Positions 7,301 to 14,117 of a stretch of 20,195 bases of DNA are shown in pieces. A model generated the notes under the pieces. That model was not told where the DNA came from and searched no databases. It saw only the letters and a program-made list of their open reading frames with translations. Positions within the stretch are counted from its first letter, which is position 1. The number at the start of each line of letters is the position of its first letter. The stretch comes from a virus. The translations under genes and the position numbers were made by a program. Location of the stretch: positions 1 through 20,195 of IMG/VR virus record IMGVR_UViG_3300012936_000247; one strand, 5' to 3'.

Positions 7301-7664
7301 GGGAAGTTATGTTTCTGGCCCAACTGCAACTTTGGTTGGCGAGGGTGGCCAAGGCGAGTACATCATCCCTGAAAGCAAGATGCGTGAAAGCATGGCGCGG
7401 TACTCGCGTGGTGCTCGCGGATCTTCTGTCATTCCCGAAACGGGGGCTTCTGGAACGTCAGGAGAAGGAGGCGGTGTAGCCGTTGCCGCACCAATCGATG
7501 TTCGGTACACCGTAGAACGCATCAACAGCGTTGATTATGTTACGGCTGATCAGTTCCAGCAAGGCATAAGGCAAGCTGCTGATCAGGGTGCTAAACAGGG
7601 TGAACAACAAACGCTTAAGCGGTTGCAGATGAGCAGCAGCACTCGTAAGAGGTTAGGAATGTGA
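4320..7664 (+). CDS. Tail tape measure protein
   Basis: At 1114 residues this is the tail length ruler, also acting in DNA ejection. It starts at GTG 4320 (M-A-D-Y-G-V-N-I); no good Shine-Dalgarno is visible. Long Lys/Glu/Ala-rich helices fill about residues 20-250 and 360-870. A very hydrophobic, glycine-rich block (about 288-340, with L-I-G-G-A-F-P-L-L-F-G and G-G-L-G-G-F-A-G-G-L-I-G-G) looks membrane-active. Near the C-terminus, A-L-R-N-L-F-A-R-T-A-D-H-F-A-D-M (about 910) and G-P-T-A-T-L-V-G-E-G-G (about 1000) followed by E-Y-I-I-P-E are hallmarks of tape measure C-termini. At the usual 0.15 nm per helical residue, the tail would be roughly 165 nm (inference). Much of the gene is A-rich, unlike the capsid gene. 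It ends in a 4-base overlap with the next GTG. Confidence 0.93.
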   Translation: MADYGVNIAVAVKNSQAVTQLSNKLKDTAAKIEHINTHFNSFANMTGKVLPGSIANFNKALSDASSNLNNAALGTKAATEAARDYVKAQNEANAALKEQQNLLRAARLAGETVSKKPFGPMPFGQNPGDVPTKGRPAFDPVEGRQQAIARMVMLETAADVKVADAKRNFILELGQIELDLDRKIRNREIDNIIEQVKLESKLQDDLFKSAIKKSEKRAQAFMEELGFRKGEELKAIAEVDRARKKAEGEAVRLTGQTSPIGGALGIPGSPAALLAAQKAQKLKSAQSSALIGGAFPLLFGQGLASSIGGGLGGFAGGLIGGEFGFGLSLIGTQIGSIITQANEMAAALGKAFRTGVGAAQALEEAIGELSVENKDYINNLEKSGQLGKQQRAILEQLEEKLGNGAKAFLESAKAADRADRSTQQFIKTLQRLIVPAGTEFDVLTTGKPVTEVEKTPELTKAAQRRIEVSNQSLEIEKLISSEQALQGTKLFKKIALAKQATAQAKFDLELTKLRAKEEQGIITEKEYENELEIKAIQLGRIMTDIEREKAEAIKNSAEEAKKLVDQLALGVARAQQPGVSLAKQIRNENKFLQNAVKFGEKSARDLQQITRLTMSGAMSREEATKLVAENRKLKDALDAGKTSEGKDFTPQLKKRLGIIEAQIKAEEEIVGLSQEGAAIISRKLAFEKRIAQIRETGKAERQKLADLEDISLSKSIEENGIKLATLQFEREIAVALEQSTKASEKTLEPVQKKLNALKDRNAFEREYGELIMSGSTTAAAKQVIEAKKQVKEIDELVKKQILSNQIQINILRVIVAQAINTDHHAEAQEALNDALEREKEIREEGEKAKGEVKGKKTPAENIEAEMKRIQGALNDLVDPSNQVIAAANAIGDAFSESFKGLITGSMSAQEALRNLFARTADHFADMAAQMIAHTIRMKILGIALNFFGSAAGSAAQGSFAGVPNSTLDSVLPSTSSLADAAASTPITPLRLNAEGSYVSGPTATLVGEGGQGEYIIPESKMRESMARYSRGARGSSVIPETGASGTSGEGGGVAVAAPIDVRYTVERINSVDYVTADQFQQGIRQAADQGAKQGEQQTLKRLQMSSSTRKRLGM

Positions 7665-8161
7665 CGCAGTTTGCTTTTGGCCATGTTTTACGAATCAAGG
7701 CAAAAAAGACCGTTGAATTTCGGTATCAAAACTTTTTTATTAACAAGCAACTAAACCATAAAGGCGCAACTGATGAAACGCCACAAAGTTATTTTTTTGT
7801 GCCTTTTGGTTTTTCTGGCGTCACCGTTAACCGCACAGGTGACGGACTTGAATCCACGCTTGTTTTTCCAAATAATGAACTAACTCGTAGTTGGGCGGTT
7901 GAAGCAATTCAAGATAGTCACATGATAGAGGTTGATGTTTTAATTATCGAAGACACTGACCCTGACACTGGCCTTACAGCAAACCACTCCACTGTCCATA
8001 CCTATACCGGCCAAGTCACTGGCGGGCAATGGGATAACGTCTCGCTCAACCTAGAGCTAAGTTCTGTTTTAGATGCCGTTGGAACGGATGTGCCAAGGCG
8101 ATCTTTGACGCAACGCATAGTTGGAAACTTGCCGATTAGCAACAGTGTCCGACTGCAGTGA
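7661..8161 (+). CDS. Minor tail protein, lambda gpL-like by position
   Basis: The 166-residue product starts at GTG 7661, overlapping the tape measure stop in GTGA. It is mostly beta-type sequence with F-F-V-P-F-G-F-S-G-V-T-V near residue 45 and a C-terminal segment V-P-R-R-S-L-T-Q-R-I-V-G-N-L-P followed by S-N-S-V-R-L. A tail of this form (R-R-x-L-T ... L-P-x-S-x-x-V-R-L) occurs in phage minor tail proteins encoded just before NlpC/P60 genes. No cysteine cluster like that binding Fe-S in lambda gpL is seen. It probably forms part of the tail tip, between tape measure and tip hub. The exact family is not assigned. Confidence 0.6.
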   Translation: MTQFAFGHVLRIKAKKTVEFRYQNFFINKQLNHKGATDETPQSYFFVPFGFSGVTVNRTGDGLESTLVFPNNELTRSWAVEAIQDSHMIEVDVLIIEDTDPDTGLTANHSTVHTYTGQVTGGQWDNVSLNLELSSVLDAVGTDVPRRSLTQRIVGNLPISNSVRLQ

Positions 8162-8513
8162 TCTCATCGGAATGCCGTATCGGCTGGGCGCTGACGGCAG
8201 TGATGGTTATATCGACTGCATCCACCTGTGTTATCAGGCATTGGAGCGGATGGGCATTGACGCGCCACCGTTTAAGCAATCTTGGTATAAAGCGACTAAG
8301 CGGGAGGTGTGCCGAGACTTGTTGACTTGGGGTTCCCGAGTAGAGCGGCCTCAGTATGATGGAGATATTCTGCTGCTATCGCAGCAATCCTGGGCATTTG
8401 CAGTCACATGGCAGACGGGAATCTTGTACGTCAATCGAAGAATGCAACAGGTGCAGTGGTCTACGGTCCAACTGTTTACGACGTACCACTGCTTCCGTAC
8501 GAGAAAGAGTTAA
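8145..8513 (+). CDS. NlpC/P60-like tail tip protein (lambda gpK-like), possibly inactive
   Basis: From GTG 8145 the product has 122 residues; TTG 8121 is an alternative start but would increase overlap with the previous gene to 41 bases. D-L-I-G-M-P-Y-R-L-G (residues 5-15) and G-Y-I-D-C-I-H-L-C (21-29) match the NlpC/P60 start and nucleophile region, with Cys25 as the candidate nucleophile. D-G-D-I-L-L-L (72-78) fits the next strand. The strand where the catalytic His is expected reads W-A-F-A-V-T-W (83-89), with no His. These proteins usually cut peptidoglycan at the tail tip; this one may be degenerate or use a changed active site. Its last 106 bases overlap the tip gene in another frame. 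The family call is fair, activity doubtful. Confidence 0.68.
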   Translation: MSDCSDLIGMPYRLGADGSDGYIDCIHLCYQALERMGIDAPPFKQSWYKATKREVCRDLLTWGSRVERPQYDGDILLLSQQSWAFAVTWQTGILYVNRRMQQVQWSTVQLFTTYHCFRTRKS

Positions 8514-11500
8514 TCAAGACGATTGGTATAACAGAAGAGGAATATCGCAAGTTTGCTGCCGAAGTACGCCGCAAAGGCGTGGTGCGTCCTGCTGAGTATG
8601 AGCATATTCCTGATATTCAGGCTGGAGAAACTGCAACAGTTATTTTAATTAACCTTGCCATTAGCTTGGTGCTGACTGGTGTTAGTTACCTGTTGACACC
8701 AAAGCCAAAGATGCCGGAGGCATCAAAGCGGTCGCAACTAGATCTTGGGAGTGTCAACGCAGGCAACCGTTTTACGCAAAGCCGGGGCTTTGACACGCTT
8801 AACGAGCTGGCAGATTATGGCGCACCCGTTCCAATTATTTTTGGTCTTTACGATGACGCAACAAATGCTGGCGGAATGCTTATTACGCCAAAACTTGTTT
8901 GGTCACGGATGTTTAGCCATGGGACGCAACAGTCTGCCAAGTTGATGTTTGTTGTCGGCGAACAAGGAGTTACTGACGATGAAAAACCTGATGGAATTGA
9001 GCCACCAAGCCTTGAGGGAATTTTTCTTGGCAATAATGCCCTAGATGCCATCCACAAAGACTTTTTTGCTTTTTACTGGAAACGAAATACGACTATACCC
9101 CGCAAAACTCGGATTAGGTTCAGCGACATAGTCCACGGAACTAACGGGACTTTAGATGCGGGAGACCCCTCTGTATTTTCTGAGGGTGAGGAAAATGATG
9201 ATGCTTTTACATGTCCAAGCAATGATACCAATAACTCAAAAAATTTCTGCCACGCATATTCGTTATCAAATAACACGCAATTTGGGGTTCACGCAGCGAT
9301 ACCGAATGGCAATGGCTATAGGGTAAATTATGAGACTGTATCAGTTATAGAGGATCTTACATCAGATGACGCTGATAAAGCAGAAAGACAACGAGGATTT
9401 GACTTGATGATGCGTCGGATAAAAATTGTTGGAGATAGTGATAAAAATGTAGACGCAGGTGACAGAGACGCTTTACGCGAACTTAAACCGCAAGGCATGG
9501 AAGGAACAGGGCGTCAATATAGCCCTCGTATGGGCTTAGTTAAATTAACAAGAAAATCAGATAATAGCTCAATTACTGTAGATGGTTTAGGCATAGACGA
9601 CAAACTCTCTGATGTGGTAGAAGTAGAAGAAGGGGATATAGTAAGATTTGTCATTGATCCGTCAAAAATACCTGAAGACAAATATCGCCGTGGATCAGAT
9701 AAGAGAGGAGAAAGCGTTGACGATATAAACCAAACAGTTGCTTCAGAGCAAATCGCGGCTGACAATGTCATGCAAATTGGCGAACAATTTGCGATTGGAA
9801 ATACTTTGTGGAAAGTAGTAAAAAGAAAGTTAACTCAATACGACCCTGACGTTTCAGATGCCGAAAGACAAATAATAACGTTGCGTTGTCTTAGCGTAGA
9901 TGAGTCACGAAATAAAAAAATTGGTCTTGTTAGTGAAAAGCTTGTAATTAAGCCTGAAGGCAAAGATTTTATTGCTGATAAAGGCGGCATTGGAGCTGGC
10001 TTTTTCCCTATTACGCGCGTTTCAACAGGGTTGGTAAGAAACAACAGACCTGCTGTCGTTACTGAAATTGGAATAAAAAGCAGAGTTTTTCAGCGTTTAA
10101 ATGGCTTATGCGCTTTTAATACCATTCCAAGCCCGGAAAAACTTAAAGAGCTTGACGAAAAAGAGGCACAAGTACGCTCTGGAACGTACACTGGGCACAT
10201 TAAAAGAACTTCTGTTTTTCAAGTATTTGTACGCCAGGCCGGTTTAGATGAAAATGGCAATAGTTTTAATTTTGAAAAAATAGATCATTACTTTGCAGTT
10301 ACAGGAAGCAAACCCGTTGATCAGTATAACTCTATACGTTTTATTCATCGCGCAGCGCCAGTTGAGTTAGAATATAAATTTGTAAGTATTCCCGGCTCTG
10401 AATTACGCAGCCTTGCAGATGAACAAGAAATAATCAGCCTTTCAGGTTCTTTTTCTGATGAAAAAACGAAATTGCTTCCTTTGCTTGCTGACGTTGGAAC
10501 CCTTGGAAGATTTGAGATTAAGGTTGCAGGAACAAGTGTTAGAAAAGACAGTATTAAAGTTAACAAAGAATTTATTAGAAATCCTGAAATAATAGAAGTC
10601 AAAAGCTCTGCAACTTCAGGTTTACCCGGAGTAATTTCTAGCAACTTTGTGTTGCCGTCTCAAGAAGAAACAGCAATAGTAGCAACAGCTATTAGAAAAA
10701 CTGTCAATATATCAAGCATCGATCCGCTTGGTATAGAAGGCTTTCCTGGGAAAAACGGAGCATTCTTTTATGAAATTTTTGGCCGTTGCGATAATGATCC
10801 AATCAATGAAGGGGGATTTAAAAGAACAACAACAAGAGAAAATTTTGGTATAGGTAGGTGGGTTATCGTTAAATGGGAAGTACAAAAAGTAAGACTGCCT
10901 GATTTGCATTATGCGCGTGTAAATAATGGGGTAAATTTTACATGGAAATTTATTAGTTGTGAACTTGTAAGCAGTTCAGACCAGTTTGATTTTAACGCTG
11001 GTCTTCAAATTAAACGCGGCCTTGGTTCTACAGAGGATGGAGGTAGTACAGCAGCTTACACAAACTCAAATCCATTTGTTCGTAATCACCCAAATGGAAC
11101 GATGACCTTTTCTGGTCAAAATTATGTAGTTACAGATATTGGCGTAGCAAGAGGGCCTTTAGGTCGAGAACAAGCTTATTATTACGAAGTTTTTGGCGAT
11201 CCCGAAACATTAGACACTGGAGAGTCAAAAACAGTTACTCGAACTTATGCGGAAGGGCTTAAAACTATTAGATTTAAATTAACAGCAACTGTCAAAAAAA
11301 TAGATGCAAGGGATTTTGCTGGTAAAATTAAAGTCTGGAATCATCCCAATAAAATTAAAGTTGTTGAAACAGGCACGACAACTAACTGGACAGAGGATGA
11401 AGTTTTTCCAGATATTGTCGTGATTGCTTCTAACAACCCATACAGAACTTCTTTTGATTTAGGCGGTTTTGAATATATTATTTCAGATATAAACACAAAA

Positions 11501-12895
11501 CCCATAACAATACCAACTGGCGAGCTATTCTTTGAATTTCAAAGTCAGTATGTAGATCTTAGTTTTTACAGAAGTTTCGTACAAAAATCAAATGAATCTG
11601 AGCCTGAACACGCTATTGTTTATGTAAATGAAATTGTTGAAAACGCAGAGATTCCAGAGTATAAAAATTTAACTCTTGCTGGTTTATCGCTAAAAGCAAG
11701 TCGTAATTTTACTAGTTTAGATCAACTGCGTTGCTGGCTAGGAAGTGGTTTGCATGTTAAAAGGTTGCATCCTAGCTTGAAGGTTTATGATCAGCAAGGC
11801 TCTGAAGCTAACCGCAAAGAAATTGGCCCAAGTAATTTATTTACTGATTTAGTTTTTTACCTGTTAACCGATCAAACAGGTGGAGCGGGAGCCTTGCTAA
11901 AAATAGATAAAAACAATCCAGTTCTGCTAGACAAAGATGGAGCAAGAGGAGAAAATTTAAGCGTTTTTAAAATTGCTTCTCGTTTTTTGCACACACAAAA
12001 GTTATTTTTTAATGGGGTGGTTGGCGATAGGACAAATCTTCGCCAGTACATTACTGACACGGCTCCGTACTTTTTGTTGAATTTTGTAATTACAGATGGT
12101 AAGTTTTCCCTAAAACCTGCAATACCTGTAATGGAAAAAAGCGGTCAAATTAACATTGGGCCGGTAGAAATAGATCAGCTTTTTACAGCTGGCAACATTT
12201 TAGAAGACAGTTATAAACTTGAGTATTTAAGAAGCGAAGAGCGTAGACCTTTTAATGCAGTGGTGCGTTATAGGGAAGAATCTAAGAACAAGCTACCTGA
12301 GGAAAAAACGGTACAAGTCAGCCTGAAAAGACAGCTTCAAAAACACGACATAGACGTATTGCCTCAAGAGCAATTTGACCTAACACAGTTCTGCACTTCA
12401 AGAACTCACGCAATTAAAGTTGCAAAATACTTTTTAGGGATTCGCGATTTAGTAACCCATACAATTTCTTTCTCAACAACTTTGCACGGGCTGAACTTAC
12501 GTGCTGGATCTTATATAAAAGTTATTACAAGTTCTAGCCCTTATCTTAGCGCAAATAATGGAACAGTAAGCTCCGCTGGAGTAGTAAATAGCTTGCAAGA
12601 CATGCCTGACAACCAATATAAAGTGTTTTTCTTTAAAACAAACTCGCAGGACGTTGAGGAAGGAATAATGCAAGTTAGTGATGGGAAAGTGTCCGATACA
12701 ACTTTTCACGACACAGTTTTCAGTGTTAAAAATGAAAACGTCTCACAAAACGTGTATGTTGTAGAGCAGCTGACTTTTTCTCAGGAAGGAACGGTGGACA
12801 TTGTTGCTTCAGAGCATCCTTGCGATGATGATGGGAGCAGCAAGCTTGCAAAACTAATTGCAAGTGAAGATTCTGTAATTATTGAATCAACCTAA
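8408..12895 (+). CDS. Tail tip / host specificity protein, fused gpI-like and gpJ-like parts
   Basis: At 1495 residues this is the second largest structural element of the tail. ATG 8408 lies inside the NlpC/P60-like gene; GTG 8456 is a later in-frame alternative. Residues 28-70 (L-L-P-Y-E-K-E-L ... P-A-E-Y-E-H-I-P-D) are a motif common in tip proteins of this type. A hydrophobic segment (76-96) followed by T-P-K-P-K resembles lambda gpI, and F-D-T-L-N-E-L-A-D-Y-G-A-P-V-P-I-I-F-G (128-146) resembles the start of gpJ hub domains. A later region with E-H-A-I-V-Y-V-N-E and L-A-G-L-S-L-K-A-S (about 1075-1110) is also gpJ-like. Residues about 770-1060 contain imperfect repeats. It should form the tail hub and base of the host-binding tip. 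The DNA is A/T-rich for most of its length. Confidence 0.88.
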   Translation: MADGNLVRQSKNATGAVVYGPTVYDVPLLPYEKELIKTIGITEEEYRKFAAEVRRKGVVRPAEYEHIPDIQAGETATVILINLAISLVLTGVSYLLTPKPKMPEASKRSQLDLGSVNAGNRFTQSRGFDTLNELADYGAPVPIIFGLYDDATNAGGMLITPKLVWSRMFSHGTQQSAKLMFVVGEQGVTDDEKPDGIEPPSLEGIFLGNNALDAIHKDFFAFYWKRNTTIPRKTRIRFSDIVHGTNGTLDAGDPSVFSEGEENDDAFTCPSNDTNNSKNFCHAYSLSNNTQFGVHAAIPNGNGYRVNYETVSVIEDLTSDDADKAERQRGFDLMMRRIKIVGDSDKNVDAGDRDALRELKPQGMEGTGRQYSPRMGLVKLTRKSDNSSITVDGLGIDDKLSDVVEVEEGDIVRFVIDPSKIPEDKYRRGSDKRGESVDDINQTVASEQIAADNVMQIGEQFAIGNTLWKVVKRKLTQYDPDVSDAERQIITLRCLSVDESRNKKIGLVSEKLVIKPEGKDFIADKGGIGAGFFPITRVSTGLVRNNRPAVVTEIGIKSRVFQRLNGLCAFNTIPSPEKLKELDEKEAQVRSGTYTGHIKRTSVFQVFVRQAGLDENGNSFNFEKIDHYFAVTGSKPVDQYNSIRFIHRAAPVELEYKFVSIPGSELRSLADEQEIISLSGSFSDEKTKLLPLLADVGTLGRFEIKVAGTSVRKDSIKVNKEFIRNPEIIEVKSSATSGLPGVISSNFVLPSQEETAIVATAIRKTVNISSIDPLGIEGFPGKNGAFFYEIFGRCDNDPINEGGFKRTTTRENFGIGRWVIVKWEVQKVRLPDLHYARVNNGVNFTWKFISCELVSSSDQFDFNAGLQIKRGLGSTEDGGSTAAYTNSNPFVRNHPNGTMTFSGQNYVVTDIGVARGPLGREQAYYYEVFGDPETLDTGESKTVTRTYAEGLKTIRFKLTATVKKIDARDFAGKIKVWNHPNKIKVVETGTTTNWTEDEVFPDIVVIASNNPYRTSFDLGGFEYIISDINTKPITIPTGELFFEFQSQYVDLSFYRSFVQKSNESEPEHAIVYVNEIVENAEIPEYKNLTLAGLSLKASRNFTSLDQLRCWLGSGLHVKRLHPSLKVYDQQGSEANRKEIGPSNLFTDLVFYLLTDQTGGAGALLKIDKNNPVLLDKDGARGENLSVFKIASRFLHTQKLFFNGVVGDRTNLRQYITDTAPYFLLNFVITDGKFSLKPAIPVMEKSGQINIGPVEIDQLFTAGNILEDSYKLEYLRSEERRPFNAVVRYREESKNKLPEEKTVQVSLKRQLQKHDIDVLPQEQFDLTQFCTSRTHAIKVAKYFLGIRDLVTHTISFSTTLHGLNLRAGSYIKVITSSSPYLSANNGTVSSAGVVNSLQDMPDNQYKVFFFKTNSQDVEEGIMQVSDGKVSDTTFHDTVFSVKNENVSQNVYVVEQLTFSQEGTVDIVASEHPCDDDGSSKLAKLIASEDSVIIEST

Positions 12896-13674
12896 TGGCT
12901 TTTCCAATTCTCAAGCCTTCTGGCCGTACTTTTGAGCCTGGAGGCTATCCAGTCAAAACGTTCAAGTCGCAAAGCGGGGCTGAAACTCGAATTTTGTATG
13001 GCAGTCAGCGAACTGATGTCAAGCTCAGCTTGTCCTATGCCAACATTGGCGATCCAAACGTTGAGCTATTTCTTGACCATTACGATGAAATGCAAGGCAC
13101 GTTTCAAACCTTTAGTTTGCCTGGTCAGGCTCTAGGAGGTTGGAGCGGCAATAAGGACGCTTTGAGGCCATCTAAAATTGAAATTTCAACCGTTACCTAC
13201 CGAGTAGAGGTGGTTAGCACTAGTGGGGGCAACAAATACCGTTTTGATGGAGTTACTTCTGACGCACAAACTTTGGAATTGACTGAAGGTACAGTGTATT
13301 TATTTAGTCAGCAGCACAATTCCAACGCAGGCCACCCCTTGCGGTTTTCTGAGGACAGCGATGGAACGCACGGGGGTGGAACGGAGTACACCACAGGCGT
13401 AACGACATTTGGGACGCCTGGGCAGGATGGTTCATATACAAGAATTCTTGTAGCAAAAGACGCTCCAACGCTGTATTACTACTGCAGTGTTCATTCTGGA
13501 ATGGGAGGCCAAGCCAATACGCCTGCTGCAACAACAACCGCTGTCAATTCTGGCAACACGGCTGAATACAGATATGAGGGTCCACCACAGGTTGTTCAGG
13601 TGCGACCTGGGGTAAGCACTGTTACAGTGAATCTGATTGGCGTGACCACTGATTCTGCGAGGAATGCTTCCTGA
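12895..13674 (+). CDS. gpM-like minor tail protein with inserted cupredoxin-like domain
   Basis: This 259-residue protein appears to have a split outer domain. Residues 1-98 (G-Y-P-V-K-T-F-K-S-Q-S-G, R-I-L-Y-G, L-S-L-S-Y-A-N-I) and 222-250 (A-E-Y-R-Y-E-G-P-P-Q-V, then V-T-V-N-L-I-G-V) resemble the two ends of lambda gpM-like tail tip proteins. Between them, about 102-208, lies a module with G-H-P-L-R-F (His147) and Y-Y-Y-C-S-V-H-S-G-M-G-G (Cys197, His200, Met203). This is the ligand order of type 1 copper cupredoxins, although plastocyanin has four rather than two residues between His and Met. Such modules recur in marine phage structural proteins. The start overlaps the tip gene stop as TAATG. 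Copper binding is inferred. Confidence 0.72.
   Translation: MAFPILKPSGRTFEPGGYPVKTFKSQSGAETRILYGSQRTDVKLSLSYANIGDPNVELFLDHYDEMQGTFQTFSLPGQALGGWSGNKDALRPSKIEISTVTYRVEVVSTSGGNKYRFDGVTSDAQTLELTEGTVYLFSQQHNSNAGHPLRFSEDSDGTHGGGTEYTTGVTTFGTPGQDGSYTRILVAKDAPTLYYYCSVHSGMGGQANTPAATTTAVNSGNTAEYRYEGPPQVVQVRPGVSTVTVNLIGVTTDSARNAS
13200..13518 (+). other. Cupredoxin-like insert within the gpM-like gene
   Basis: This stretch encodes residues about 102-208 of the gene at 12895-13674. It contains the candidate copper ligands His147, Cys197, His200 and Met203, and a Gly/Thr-rich loop with S-D-G-T-H-G-G-G-T-E-Y. Boundaries are approximate, set by where gpM-like sequence stops and resumes. Confidence 0.6.
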
Positions 13675-14117
13675 TGTCAAAGGTCTACTCCGGCAGAGAT
13701 GGGGTATTGCAAGTCGGTGGAACGACTCTTGCCAAGGTCGTTAATTTTCAGCTGTCTGCAAATTTAGAAACACTTGAAACAACATCATTAAACGAGCATA
13801 TTCGTGTTTATGTGCCTGGCGTAGTGGGTTATAGCGGCAGCGCGACGTTGCTGTATTACAAAGAGGATAACGGTACTTTTAACACCGCAAACATCCTTAA
13901 CAGTCTTTATAAGACCGGCCCTGATGGCGTTAGCAGCAGCGATATTGTTGAGTTAACTTTTCGCTGGGTTGATGGAGTGGACAATAAAGACATTGTATTA
14001 GACGCATATATCACCAGTGCATCCATTGGCGCGGCAACAGGCGATATTGTCCGAGCTGAGATCGCGTTCCAAGGGACCGGTACATTGAAATCTGTAACCA
14101 TAAATACTCCCTCATGA
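13674..14117 (+). CDS. Tail tube (major tail) protein
   Basis: The 147-residue product is a compact beta-rich protein: a short N-terminal strand region with G-R-D-G-V-L-Q-V-G-G, then V-N-F-Q-L-S-A-N-L-E-T-L-E-T-T, a G-Y-S-G-S-A-T-L-L-Y-Y strand, a helix-like N-T-A-N-I-L-N-S-L-Y, and final strands with V-L-D-A-Y-I-T-S-A-S and A-E-I-A-F-Q-G-T-G. This order is typical of tube proteins, with E-T-x-E-T-T-S-L marking the subunit-joining region. It should polymerise around the tape measure protein. GAGGA (13659-13663) lies 10 bases before ATG 13674, which overlaps the previous stop (TGATG). Tube genes normally lie before the chaperone pair; here it lies after the tip gene. Confidence 0.78.
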   Translation: MSKVYSGRDGVLQVGGTTLAKVVNFQLSANLETLETTSLNEHIRVYVPGVVGYSGSATLLYYKEDNGTFNTANILNSLYKTGPDGVSSSDIVELTFRWVDGVDNKDIVLDAYITSASIGAATGDIVRAEIAFQGTGTLKSVTINTPS

